The notes below the pieces were generated by a model, which saw nothing but the letters and a program-made list of their open reading frames with translations, did not search any database and had not been told where the DNA came from. Of a DNA stretch of 64,000 nucleotides, positions 7,620 through 16,066 are shown piece by piece (within the stretch, counting starts at the first letter, position 1; the number at the start of each line of letters is the position of its first letter). The stretch spans positions 222,342 through 286,341 of the forward strand of contig NZ_PDFK01000004.1 of assembly GCF_002845985.1 (NCBI RefSeq), read 5' to 3'. Made by a program: the position numbers and the translations under genes. The DNA comes from Lysinibacillus fusiformis (GTDB lineage: Bacteria > Bacillota > Bacilli > Bacillales_A > Planococcaceae).

Positions 7620-9296
7620 TTAAGCGTTTTGATAAGCGTATTGCTTTCTCGCCACTTCTTCAGAAATATATTCATTTAATAAATCACGTTCAATGGCTTC
7701 CGTGCTTCTTTCTAATGGATTGCCGTAACCACCGCCAGTTGCTGTAACAAGCTCAATACGGTCTCCTTTTTGCAATTCATAATTGGCAAGTACACCTACT
7801 GGTCCAACCTTCGTTCCATCCTTTTTATGAACGATTAAATAGTTGTGAGAGCCTTCCCCACCACCATTTAAACCGAATGGCGCAAATTGATGTCTGCCTA
7901 GGTTCACAGAAACCTTTTGACCATCATGATTGACTGTATAGACACGACGTACACCTAAGCCACCCCTAAATTGACCGACACCAGCACCATCGCAGTTTAA
8001 ACTATATTCGTCAATTTGAATACCGTATTTTGTTTCTGCAATTTCCACAGGAAGGTTATAGGTTTCACCATCTCCCATGCAGTATTGCCCACTTTGACCA
8101 TCCTCATCATTTGCTGCTCCCCAACCACCAACAGATGGTTCAACAATTAGGAACGACTCATCATTTTCAGGGTTTTTACCTGTTAAGATAAATGTACAAA
8201 CGGACTGTAAATGCCCTGCCGATAATCTTTCTGGCAAATGCGGTGCAAGAGCTTTCCAAATTAAATCCGCAGCCCCAATACGCGCCTCAAAGTTCATGGA
8301 TACAGGATGTGGACGTTTAGCGGAAACAATCGAATTTTCATCTGTGATAATCGTTAAGCGTTTAAAGACACCCTCGTTAATTACATCAATATCGCCAAGT
8401 AAAGCTAAGAACATAACGCGCACACTTGCCATTAAACCAAATTGTGAACAGTTCACTGGCACATTGACCGCAGGATGCGAGCCTCTAAAATCACAAATAA
8501 ATTCTTCATCACTAATCGTTACTTTCACTTTAATTGGATAGGGTCCGCCCTTTAATGGATCCCCTTCAATAAAGTCTTCCGCATAAAATCCACCTTTTGG
8601 TAAATGTTGAAGCTCAAGCTCTACAATTTTCTCCCCCTTGTCCAATAATCTTTGAATGGACAATTTCACCGATTCAGCACCAAACTTCTGACAAAGCTCT
8701 GCAATGCGTTTTTCACCTGTTTTTAAGGCTGCCACTTGTGCAAACATATCGCCAATTGAAAGCTCTGGTAAACGAACGTTCGTTGCTATAATTTCATAGA
8801 CCGCCTCGTTCAACTCCCCTTTATGATAAAGTTTGACACCCGGTAGCTGTAAACCTTCCTGATAGATTTCATTAGAATTACTTGTAAACGAACCTGGGTC
8901 CATCCCCCCTACCTCTGTCCAGTGTGCTTTATTGGCAGAGTAAGCAATAATTTCACCTTTATAAAAAATCGGTAATACTAAGCCCACATCCGATAAATGC
9001 GATCCACCCCCAACATATGGGTCGTTAATAATAATGACATCGCCTTCATGCAACTTTCCATTATCGAATTTTTCAATAACACGTTGCACCATTGGACTTA
9101 GCATCCCAATAAAGCTTGTGACACCATTCCCTTGGCTAATTAAATTACCTTTGGCATCCGTTAAACCACAAGCGTAGTCTAATACTTCATAAATAACTGG
9201 GCTCATGGATGAACGTGCTAGAGCCACAAACATTTCGTCCCCTATGGCTAGCAATGAATCTTGAATAATTTCTACTGCAAAAACGTCTTTTTTCAT
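7620..9296 (-). CDS. hyuB: Hydantoinase B / oxoprolinase family subunit
   Basis: A 558-residue HyuB (Hydantoinase_B) protein. Characteristic parts are the N-terminal ALARSSMSPVIYEVLDYACGLTD, the metal-site-like IIINDPYVGGGSHLSDVGLV (about residues 88-107), the GAGVGQFRGGLGVRR region and the C-terminal GDRIELVTATGGGYGNPLER. Together with HyuA it should make an ATP-dependent hydantoinase/oxoprolinase-type enzyme that opens five-membered imide or lactam rings; the exact substrate cannot be read from sequence. It starts 3 bases after hyuA and 11 bases before iclR, so translation is probably coupled. The RBS is GGAGGGG. Confidence 0.88.
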   Translation of the reverse strand: MKKDVFAVEIIQDSLLAIGDEMFVALARSSMSPVIYEVLDYACGLTDAKGNLISQGNGVTSFIGMLSPMVQRVIEKFDNGKLHEGDVIIINDPYVGGGSHLSDVGLVLPIFYKGEIIAYSANKAHWTEVGGMDPGSFTSNSNEIYQEGLQLPGVKLYHKGELNEAVYEIIATNVRLPELSIGDMFAQVAALKTGEKRIAELCQKFGAESVKLSIQRLLDKGEKIVELELQHLPKGGFYAEDFIEGDPLKGGPYPIKVKVTISDEEFICDFRGSHPAVNVPVNCSQFGLMASVRVMFLALLGDIDVINEGVFKRLTIITDENSIVSAKRPHPVSMNFEARIGAADLIWKALAPHLPERLSAGHLQSVCTFILTGKNPENDESFLIVEPSVGGWGAANDEDGQSGQYCMGDGETYNLPVEIAETKYGIQIDEYSLNCDGAGVGQFRGGLGVRRVYTVNHDGQKVSVNLGRHQFAPFGLNGGGEGSHNYLIVHKKDGTKVGPVGVLANYELQKGDRIELVTATGGGYGNPLERSTEAIERDLLNEYISEEVARKQYAYQNA

Positions 9297-9299
9297 GTT

Positions 9300-11336
9300 T
9301 TATTTCCCCTCCATCTCTACAATCAAATTGCCATATTTATCAATTTCAATGGATTGCTTGTCATTGATTACGACCGTAGATGTTGGATTTTCCACAATAG
9401 CAGGACCTGCAATGACATAACCTGGTACGAGCTTTTGTTGATCGTAGACATTGACCTCTACCCAACCTGTTCCCTTCACATATAAATTACGCTGTGCTTT
9501 GATACATGTGGAAGCGTCGACCTGTGAGAAGTCTAGTTCCTTAAACTGAACTGCCTCATCTTTTCCGTAGATTGTAAGATGTAAATTGACTAACTCAATG
9601 GGCGTAGCTGGTAAATCAAATGAAAACTCTTGTTTATGTTTAACATGGAAAGCCTCCGCTAATTCGCGTAGCCCCTCTTCTGTAATCGTGCTAGTCGATG
9701 CGTTCAATTTCACTGCATGCTCTTGTCCTTTGTATCGTAAATCATAATTAATCTCAAAATAATAATGATCCTTTGATAAAGGGGCATCCGCATAGGCATT
9801 GGCAATCGCCTGATCAATATTTTCTTGAATTGCCGCAAGATGGTTGGCATCAAAGCCCATTAAACTTGTTTGAATATAATCTTGTCGGTATTCTGTCATC
9901 ATCATACCTAATGCTGAAAAGACGGAAGAACCATATGGAATAATCACTTTTTTCATACCTAATTCTTCTGCTAGGTTAATCGCATGTAGTGGGCCACCAC
10001 CACCGAATGCTACCATTGTGAAGTCTTCTGGATCATAGCCTTTACGAATCGAAATCAACTTCAGTGCATTTAACATATTAGAGTTCGCAATATCTAAAAT
10101 ACCTTGAGCCGCTTCTTCTGCCGTTACATTAAACGGTTTCGCAATGGCTTCCACAAGAGCCTCCTCTACTTTGTCAATGGATACTGGATTATCAAAGTTT
10201 TCTAATGATAATCTTCCTAAATACACATTTGCATCGGTAATCGTCGGCTGTGTATTGCCTAAGCCATATGCCACTGGCCCTGGGTTTGCACCAGCAGAAT
10301 CTGGACCAACCTTTAACGAGCCAAATGGATCTACACGTGCGATGGAGCCACCGCCATTACCGATTTCAACAATATCCACTACAGGCGTTTTAATTGGATA
10401 ACCCGCAAATTTTTCATTTCTTTCGATATAGTAATCTGTTGTCACATTTACTTTGCCATCTGTAATAAGGGAGCATTTTGCCGTCGTCCCACCAACATCG
10501 AACGCAATAATATTCGATTCATTGAGTAGCTGCCCTAATTTGGCTGCCCCAAACATCCCCGCAACAGGACCAGATTCCACTAAATTGATCGGTAGCTCCA
10601 TTGCTTTATCAAAGCTTGTCGTCCCACCATTTGATTGCATAATTTTTAAATGGTCTGTAATACCGATCGTACTTAATTTTTCTTTTAAGCTTTTTAAATA
10701 GGCATGGGCAATCGGCTTTACATAAGAATTCAACACCGTTGTATTCGTTCTTTCATACTCACGATATTCTTTAATGGTTTCACTTGAAAGTGTGATATAC
10801 ACCTCAGGCCAAATTTTTAAAATTTCCTCTTTTAGCTGTTGTTCATGAATAGGGTTTTTATAGCCGTGAATGAATGAAATGGCAATCGCCTCAACACCCA
10901 ATTTTTTAAATTTACGAACGATTTCATCGACTTCTTCGGTGTTAAGCGCTTTCATAATATTTCCTTTAAAATCGATGCGTTCATCCATTTCCTGTCGTAA
11001 GTAACGTTCTACAAATGGTTGTGGCTTTTTATATTTAAAGTTATATAAGTCCGGTCGATTCCCACGTGCAATTTCTATGACGTCACGGAAGCCTTTAGTT
11101 GTAATTAACCCAACTACGCCCCCTTTTCTTTCCGTTAATGTATTGATAATAACCGTTGAACCATGAATAAATGATTCAATCAGAGATTCTTCTGTAACAT
11201 GTCGTCCTAATACATTTAATATGCCATCCTCAAAGTGACCAGGTGTTGTATGTCCCTTATCAAAATGAAGATTTCCTTTTTCATCTGTGAAAACTAAGTC
11301 GGTAAAAGTACCGCCAATATCTGTTGCGATTTTCAA
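9300..11336 (-). CDS. hyuA: Hydantoinase A / oxoprolinase family subunit
   Basis: A 678-residue HyuA protein. The frame opens further upstream, but the family N-terminus is KIATDIGGTFTDLVF, so I take TTG at 11336, which follows GGAGGG; earlier codons lie in the promoter/operator region. DIGGTFTD is the ATP-phosphate-binding motif of this actin-like-fold ATPase, and AFDVGGTTAKCSL and AFGGGGPLHA are later nucleotide-site motifs. It phosphorylates the ring substrate so that HyuB can open it (family knowledge). First gene of the operon, with a strong promoter and palindromic operator directly upstream. Confidence 0.88.
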   Translation of the reverse strand: MKIATDIGGTFTDLVFTDEKGNLHFDKGHTTPGHFEDGILNVLGRHVTEESLIESFIHGSTVIINTLTERKGGVVGLITTKGFRDVIEIARGNRPDLYNFKYKKPQPFVERYLRQEMDERIDFKGNIMKALNTEEVDEIVRKFKKLGVEAIAISFIHGYKNPIHEQQLKEEILKIWPEVYITLSSETIKEYREYERTNTTVLNSYVKPIAHAYLKSLKEKLSTIGITDHLKIMQSNGGTTSFDKAMELPINLVESGPVAGMFGAAKLGQLLNESNIIAFDVGGTTAKCSLITDGKVNVTTDYYIERNEKFAGYPIKTPVVDIVEIGNGGGSIARVDPFGSLKVGPDSAGANPGPVAYGLGNTQPTITDANVYLGRLSLENFDNPVSIDKVEEALVEAIAKPFNVTAEEAAQGILDIANSNMLNALKLISIRKGYDPEDFTMVAFGGGGPLHAINLAEELGMKKVIIPYGSSVFSALGMMMTEYRQDYIQTSLMGFDANHLAAIQENIDQAIANAYADAPLSKDHYYFEINYDLRYKGQEHAVKLNASTSTITEEGLRELAEAFHVKHKQEFSFDLPATPIELVNLHLTIYGKDEAVQFKELDFSQVDASTCIKAQRNLYVKGTGWVEVNVYDQQKLVPGYVIAGPAIVENPTSTVVINDKQSIEIDKYGNLIVEMEGK

Positions 11337-11363
11337 GACTGCATCCCTCCATGTTCCTATTAT

Positions 11364-11423
11364 CGGAACAGTGTTCCGAATTAGAATTAAGTAAATTATA
11401 TTTAAAAGAAAAAGAAAATTCAA
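11364..11423 (-). promoter_or_regulatory. Promoter and IclR-type operator of the hyu operon
   Basis: On the minus strand TTGAAT (11423-11418), a 17-bp spacer and TATAAT (11400-11395) form a strong sigma-A promoter. About 16 bases downstream lies CGGAACA-C-TGTTCCG (11378-11364), a perfect palindrome with 7-bp arms. GGAA/TTCC palindromes of about 15 bp are typical IclR-family operators, and the position just after the transcription start fits repression. The regulator encoded at 6856-7608 is the likely ligand-controlled partner. Confidence 0.7.
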
Positions 11424-11561
11424 TGTATTTTTTAAATAAAAATTCATTTGACAATTAATCTGCGTTGTAAAAATCCGCTCTATCTTTCCAAAATCAGAGA
11501 ACTATTGATAAAAAATACCAAACACATTTATATAAGGAAAGTTCTCATGATTTTTTGGAAC

Positions 11562-11603
11562 ATAAAAAAGATCCTAGTTTTCACTAGAATCTTAAAATTT
11601 TTT
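11562..11603. terminator. Bidirectional hairpin between fhs and hyuA
   Basis: AAGATCCTAGT (11568-11578) pairs with ACTAGAATCTT (11583-11593), with a T run on either strand. On the minus strand it would back up the fhs terminator. No gene reading into it on the plus strand is visible. The rest of 11448-11780 shows no gene. Confidence 0.55.
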
Positions 11604-11783
11604 TAAAAAATTAACTTTTATGAATTTTCAATCATGCAGCGGATGAAGAAATCAACTAAAATTTCACATTTATGCCATGCCTGAATTATAGATAGACGAT
11701 GAGTCGTGCGGAAAATAAATAGTAGTTCTCTTCCAAATTATGCAGAGATCATCTAGGAACCAAGTTTTCCCCTTTATCCATTA

Positions 11784-11815
11784 AAAAAAGCTGCCCATTT
11801 AAGTTGGGCAGCTTT
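11784..11815 (-). terminator. Terminator of fhs
   Basis: AAAGCTGCCCA (11788-11798) pairs with TGGGCAGCTTT (11805-11815) and is followed on the minus strand by seven T, immediately after the fhs stop codon. Confidence 0.88.
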
Positions 11816-11825
11816 AAAGAAGATA

Positions 11826-13505
11826 TTAGAATAATCCTACCGCATGGCCTTCATTATCGACATTCATGCGAAGGGCAGCTGGAGTTTTAGGTAGTCCTGG
11901 CATGGTCATAATATCGCCTGTCAGACAAACGAGAAAGCCTGCACCAAGCTTTGGAATAACTTCACGAATTGTGATCGTAAAGCCTTCTGGTCGACCGAGT
12001 AAACTTGGTTGGTCGGATAAAGAATACTGTGTTTTCGCCATACAAACTGGCAGAGAGTCCCAGCCAAATTTTTCGATTTGAGCAATTTGTTTTTTGGCTT
12101 GATCAGTGAATTGTACATCTTTTCCGCCATATACCTTTTGCACAATCGTACGCACTTTTTCTTCAATGGACTCCGTTACATCATATAAAGGAGAGAAGTT
12201 GTTTTCTTCTTCAAGCACAGCTAATACTTGTTCAGCTAGCGCTAATCCGCCTTTCCCGCCCTCTTCCCAGACATTTGTACGGGAAATACGAACTTGATTT
12301 TCCTGACACCAGTTCAGAACAGCCTCTAGCTCCGCCTCTGAGTCTGTAATAAAACGATTTAACGCAATAATCGGTTCAACACCAAATGTACGTACCGTAT
12401 CAACATGCTTAGCTAAGTTTTCAATTCCTTGTAGCAGGGCATTCACATTTTCGTCAACAAGTGCCGTTTTCGGTACACCACCATGCATTTTTAAGGCACG
12501 AATCGTTGCTACGATAACGACTGCACTTGGTTTAAAGCCCGCTTTACGTGCTTTAATATTCATAAATTTTTCAGCACCTAAATCGGAGCCAAAGCCCGCT
12601 TCTGTTACGACAATGTCCGCTAGCTTGCGAGCAGTTTGTGTCGCCATAATGGAATTACAGCCGTGGGCAATATTAGCAAATGGACCACCATGTATAATAG
12701 CTGGTGTTCCTTCTAATGTTTGAACTAAGTTTGGCTTGAAGGCATCTTTCAATAATAATGTTAAGGCACCTTCTACTTGTAAATCACGTACAAAGACAGG
12801 CTCACGCTCAAATGTATAGCCAACCACAATGCTAGCTATGCGTTCACGTAAATCCTCAATACTTGTCGCTAAACAGAACACCGCCATAATTTCGGAGGCC
12901 ACTGTAATATCAAAGCCGTCCTCGCGCGGCATGCCCTGAACAGGGCCACCTAATCCCACAACCACTTTACGAAGGGCACGATCATTTAAGTCCATCACAC
13001 GCTTCCAAATAATGCGTCGTGGATCAATGTTTAATGCATTTCCTTGATGGATATGATTATCAATGAATGCGGATAAAGCATTGTTGGCTGTTGTAATCGC
13101 ATGAAGGTCGCCAGTGAAATGTAAATTAATATCCTCCATTGGTACAACCTGTGCGTAGCCGCCGCCAGTTGCCCCGCCTTTTACGCCCATAACTGGACCC
13201 AATGACGGTTCACGTAAAGCGACCATTACTTTCTTATTTAATTGATGAAGAGCATCTGCTAGTCCTACAGTAACCGTCGACTTCCCTTCACCTGCTGGTG
13301 TTGGACTAATAGCTGAAACTAGCACAACCTTTGCGTCCTCACCCTGAGCTGTAATTTTTAAAGGATCAATTTTTGCTTTGTAGCGTCCATACTGCTCAAG
13401 AGCATCCTCTGGAATACCCGCAGCATTGGCAATTTCCGTAATCGGTTTGATTACTGCTTGACTAGCGATTTCTAAATCTGATAATGGTTGATTTTTCGTT
13501 GTCAT
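11826..13505 (-). CDS. fhs: Formate-tetrahydrofolate ligase
   Basis: A 559-residue formyltetrahydrofolate synthetase, full length. The ATP-binding P-loop is [15 protein letters not shown] (about residues 68-82); the family segment [20 protein letters not shown] follows, and [14 protein letters not shown] and the C-terminal [15 protein letters not shown] match the family strongly. It makes 10-formyl-THF from formate, ATP and THF in the cytosol, feeding purine and formyl-methionine synthesis. It has its own terminator and an upstream region shared with the divergent csp gene. The RBS (AGGATG) is modest but the ATG at 13505 matches the known N-terminus. Confidence 0.95.
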   Translation of the reverse strand: MTTKNQPLSDLEIASQAVIKPITEIANAAGIPEDALEQYGRYKAKIDPLKITAQGEDAKVVLVSAISPTPAGEGKSTVTVGLADALHQLNKKVMVALREPSLGPVMGVKGGATGGGYAQVVPMEDINLHFTGDLHAITTANNALSAFIDNHIHQGNALNIDPRRIIWKRVMDLNDRALRKVVVGLGGPVQGMPREDGFDITVASEIMAVFCLATSIEDLRERIASIVVGYTFEREPVFVRDLQVEGALTLLLKDAFKPNLVQTLEGTPAIIHGGPFANIAHGCNSIMATQTARKLADIVVTEAGFGSDLGAEKFMNIKARKAGFKPSAVVIVATIRALKMHGGVPKTALVDENVNALLQGIENLAKHVDTVRTFGVEPIIALNRFITDSEAELEAVLNWCQENQVRISRTNVWEEGGKGGLALAEQVLAVLEEENNFSPLYDVTESIEEKVRTIVQKVYGGKDVQFTDQAKKQIAQIEKFGWDSLPVCMAKTQYSLSDQPSLLGRPEGFTITIREVIPKLGAGFLVCLTGDIMTMPGLPKTPAALRMNVDNEGHAVGLF

Positions 13506-13596
13506 TTGGCATCCTACTTTCTATGTTGTTCATTTCCATTATAGTCTTAATTGTGAAAAAAAAGAAAGCCAGATACACAAGCATTTCGACAATCAA

Positions 13597-13625
13597 TTGA
13601 CATCTTTGTTCAATTCATGTATGTT
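13597..13625 (+). promoter_or_regulatory. Promoter of the cold-shock gene
   Basis: TTGACA (13597-13602), a 17-bp spacer and TATGTT (13620-13625). The predicted transcript carries a leader of about 85 bases with the repeated element TTTTTCACATTTTCTC. Long structured leaders are usual for csp genes and are involved in cold regulation, but no specific cold box can be assigned. Confidence 0.5.
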
Positions 13626-13717
13626 CTAAGAGAAAATGCAATTTTTCACATTTTCTCAATGATAGCACAACTTAGTTAACTTTATTTTACATTCAAGCGC
13701 ATTGGAGGCGAATGCTT

Positions 13718-13918
13718 ATGCAACAGGGGATCGTAAAGTGGTTCAATAATGAAAAGGGTTATGGCTTTATTGAATGTGATGATGGAGAAGATGTATTTGT
13801 ACATTTTACGGGCATCCAGGAGGAAGGCTTCCGTACACTTGAAGAAGGTCAGAAGGTGTCATTTGATGTTGTGGAAGGCAATCGAGGACCCCAGGCATCA
13901 AATGTTGTAAAATTATAA
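13718..13918 (+). CDS. csp: Cold-shock protein, CspB/CspD type
   Basis: A 66-residue single cold-shock domain, [19 protein letters not shown]..., with RNP1 (KGYGFIE) and RNP2 (VFVHF), ending ASNVVKL. It is an RNA/ssDNA-binding OB-fold protein that melts RNA structure. GGAGG at 13705-13709 is too close to the ATG at 13712 but well placed for the ATG at 13718, which also matches the family start, so I choose the latter. It is single-gene, bounded by its promoter and a bidirectional terminator. Confidence 0.93.
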   Translation: MQQGIVKWFNNEKGYGFIECDDGEDVFVHFTGIQEEGFRTLEEGQKVSFDVVEGNRGPQASNVVKL

Positions 13919-13986
13919 GCTCCAAAATTGAAAGTGGATGAGGTAGATGAATAGTGCTCAATCCGCTTTTTGACATGTTTGCACAT

Positions 13987-14019
13987 AAAAATCCACTTCA
14001 ACAATTGAAGTGGATTTTT
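13987..14019. terminator. Bidirectional terminator, csp / VOC protein
   Basis: AAAAATCCACTTCA (13987-14000) pairs perfectly with TGAAGTGGATTTTT (14006-14019), with T runs on both strands. It serves csp from the left and the minus-strand gene ending at 14023. Confidence 0.88.
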
Positions 14020-14022
14020 AAT

Positions 14023-14808
14023 TTATCTATTAATCCAATAAAAAGCACCTGGACAAACTAATGTTTCCTTTGTTCGGTGTGGATCTTTCAATGTTACACC
14101 GATGGGTCCTTCTTTTAAATGCCCTAACGTCATGGCAGATGCTGCCGTCTCCTCATAAAAATCCAAGCGCATATTTGGTAGCTGTAGTGACACAAATTGC
14201 TCATGCTGCTCGGAATCGGGTAGCTGTAATACCTTTTGCCAAAGCTGAACCGTCTCCTCCACATCCTTGACAAAAAACTGAATAGATTCCATTGTGATGG
14301 CTTGGTTTTCATCGATTGCACCACTAGCTTTTAATTGTGCCAAACGTTCCTCATCTTCATCTGCCCATTCAATTAAGAATGGAAAATCCAATGAAAGGTT
14401 GGGCATGCCAAAATGCAATAGCTTCCATTCTAGTGTCGTGCCATCTGGTCTTGTTCGGCTACAAGCATCGGGACCATATACTTCAAAGCCCAATGCACGC
14501 AATCGTTGACCCTCGTCTTCAATATTTTTGGTGCGCAAGGCAATTCGTGAAAATCCTTGGCGCTCACGATCACGTTTAAACGTATAATGTAGGGAATAAG
14601 GGTACAGAGCCGCTTGCTCAAATAAATCACGATCATAAATAGCGATTTGTTCAATATAGCTTAAGCCAAAATAGCTTAGCGTATTATAAGTCCCCCACAT
14701 CGTGTGTTGACCACCGTTCACTGTACGGACATTTCGTTTATTGAAGAAAACCTTTATATTTTCTGGTGATTCTACTTGATGTACCAGATGATCAAAATAT
14801 AAAGTCAT
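14023..14808 (-). CDS. VOC (glyoxalase-like) family protein
   Basis: A 261-residue vicinal-oxygen-chelate protein with a long glyoxalase-like N-terminal domain: MTLYFDHLVHQVESPENI carries the first metal-ligand His, and VNGGQHTMWGTYNTLSYFG is the classic hallmark of this subfamily. A second beta-alpha-beta module begins about residue 165 (ITMESIQFFVKDVEETVQLWQ). Proteins of this kind bind a divalent metal and may be isomerases, lyases or dioxygenases, but no substrate can be assigned. Single gene; ribosome binding site GAAAGGGG. Confidence 0.78.
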   Translation of the reverse strand: MTLYFDHLVHQVESPENIKVFFNKRNVRTVNGGQHTMWGTYNTLSYFGLSYIEQIAIYDRDLFEQAALYPYSLHYTFKRDRERQGFSRIALRTKNIEDEGQRLRALGFEVYGPDACSRTRPDGTTLEWKLLHFGMPNLSLDFPFLIEWADEDEERLAQLKASGAIDENQAITMESIQFFVKDVEETVQLWQKVLQLPDSEQHEQFVSLQLPNMRLDFYEETAASAMTLGHLKEGPIGVTLKDPHRTKETLVCPGAFYWINR

Positions 14809-14966
14809 GGCAATTCCCCTTTCTTTCCCCCATTAGCTTTACCTGGATGTTTAATTGATTTAAAATTTACTTAAGAAAAGGAGTTACTATATGGTATGAA
14901 AAAAAGTGCAATTTACCTACTAACTCCGTTAACTAATTTATGACTAACTATAAAGAGGTGATTTGA

Positions 14967-15452
14967 ATGACAGATCAAGTAGCTGCTTTTAAATTGGCAT
15001 TAGGTAACTATCCTACAGGTGTAACGGTTGTGACAGCATGTCATGAAACGAATCCAATTGGCTTAACAGTCAATTCTTTTGCATCTGTTTCCATTGACCC
15101 ACTACTTATTTTATGGTCACTTGATAAAAAATCTCAGCTCCATTCTTACTTTATGGGTGCGGAAAAATTCGCTGTCAATATTTTAGCGAGTAATCAAGAA
15201 CATTTATGTACATTATTTGCAAGTAAAGTCCCGGATCGCTTTGCTCAAGCTAAATGGTCTACTTCTACTTTTGGGCTACCGATTTTACATGATACAGCAG
15301 CTATTTTACAATGTAAATCATTTCAGCAAATAGATGCAGGCGATCATACTATTTTTATTGGGCAAGTGCTAGACATTACAAATTCTCAAAAAGAACCCCT
15401 TCTCTATCATCGTCGTCATATCGGTCCAATTCCAAAAAGCTTTTATAGCTAA
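14967..15452 (+). CDS. Flavin reductase domain protein
   Basis: A 161-residue flavin reductase-like (FMN-binding split-barrel) protein: FKLALGNYPTGVTVVTA at the N-terminus, GLTVNSFASVSIDPLLILWSL as the flavin-binding segment (about residues 32-52), and the D-HTIFIGQV region near residue 128. It probably reduces FMN or FAD with NAD(P)H for a partner monooxygenase, but no such partner lies next to it. GAGGTG precedes the ATG. It is flanked by a terminator shared with the YezD-like gene. Confidence 0.82.
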   Translation: MTDQVAAFKLALGNYPTGVTVVTACHETNPIGLTVNSFASVSIDPLLILWSLDKKSQLHSYFMGAEKFAVNILASNQEHLCTLFASKVPDRFAQAKWSTSTFGLPILHDTAAILQCKSFQQIDAGDHTIFIGQVLDITNSQKEPLLYHRRHIGPIPKSFYS

Positions 15453-15464
15453 TTTCCATAAAAA

Positions 15465-15510
15465 AGAGCCACTTGTAAGCAATGGAAACCATGCTTATTA
15501 GTGGCCTTTT
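15465..15510. terminator. Bidirectional terminator
   Basis: GAGCCACTTGTAAGCAATGG pairs imperfectly with the complementary CCATGCTTATTAGTGGC at 15490-15506; AAAA/TTTT runs flank both sides. It ends the flavin-reductase gene and, on the minus strand, the YezD-like gene. Confidence 0.8.
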
Positions 15511-15534
15511 CACATCGTTCAACTGAAATGAGCA

Positions 15535-15690
15535 TTATTTCTTCTGTGGAAATCTCTGCTTTTCAAGCCTATTAATTTGCACAATCACACCATCTTGAAT
15601 CGTAATATTCACTTCACCAAATTCAAGATTTTGAATTGCCTTAGCAATTGCCTCTAATTTTTTATCATCTACCTTTGCCGATTGAGCCAT
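15535..15690 (-). CDS. YezD / DUF2292-like small protein
   Basis: A 51-residue protein, MAQSAKVDDKKLEAIAKAIQ-NLEFGEVNITIQDGVIVQ-INRLEKQRFPQKK. The segment LEFGEVNITIQDGVIVQI is the hallmark of the YezD-like (DUF2292) family, small proteins usually found among sulphur-assimilation genes; their function is not settled. ATG at 15690 is preceded by GAGGGGGTG. It is the only gene behind the SAM-I riboswitch at 15735-15857, so it should be made when S-adenosylmethionine is low. No other gene follows before the terminator. Confidence 0.8.
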   Translation of the reverse strand: MAQSAKVDDKKLEAIAKAIQNLEFGEVNITIQDGVIVQINRLEKQRFPQKK

Positions 15691-15719
15691 ACGATACACC
15701 CCCTCTTTATTCTCCTAGT

Positions 15720-15857
15720 TGTACAAAAGAGGCCAACGCATCAAACCGATTGATAGCCCCTCCTATCTCTCAGACACCATCTGTTGGATTTGGCACCTAT
15801 CTTCTCGGTTGCCGAGGCTTCATGGGGCCAAGTCCCTCCACCTCTCTTGATAAGAGT
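15720..15857 (-). promoter_or_regulatory. SAM-I (S-box) riboswitch
   Basis: Read on the minus strand, the leader contains the conserved S-box blocks in order: CTTATCAAGAGAGGTGGAGG, GGCCCCATGAAGCC, CGGCAACC, a GGTGCCAAATCC block and CTGAGAGATAGGAG. The first and last blocks form P1 (CTCTTATC with GATAGGAG). Downstream, a hairpin with stem pieces GAGG/CCTC and ATCAA/TTGAT at about 15728-15765 is followed by TTTTG, consistent with a SAM-stabilised terminator. High SAM should stop transcription before the YezD-like gene. Confidence 0.9.
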
Positions 15858-15876
15858 ACTGCATTTCTTGAAAATA

Positions 15877-15905
15877 ATTCTATAATTCTGTTATCCGAAT
15901 GTCAA
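15877..15905 (-). promoter_or_regulatory. Promoter of the SAM riboswitch transcript
   Basis: On the minus strand TTGACA (15905-15900), exactly 17 bp, then TAGAAT (15882-15877), about 12 bases before the first riboswitch helix. It drives the leader and the YezD-like gene. Confidence 0.75.
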
Positions 15906-16023
15906 TATAAAATATTAGAAAACCTAGCTGAATACTTTGTAATAGCATCCTCTCTGTTACAATTCACTCATAATCCTATCGTATTGTATGCTATGTCAGT
16001 CTATCTAACCACAATGGCAAAGA

Positions 16024-16057
16024 AAAAAACTGTGTAGAAGTATGACCTTCTCCACAG
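16024..16057 (-). terminator. Terminator of the CoaB-like gene
   Basis: On the minus strand CTGTGGAGAAG pairs with CTTCTACACAG around a short loop and is followed by seven T. Confidence 0.85.
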
Positions 16058-16066
16058 TTCATCACG

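Noticed and set aside
15648..16037. A 129-codon plus-strand frame
   Set aside because: It is antisense to the SAM-I riboswitch and YezD-like gene start; composition is explained by the riboswitch.
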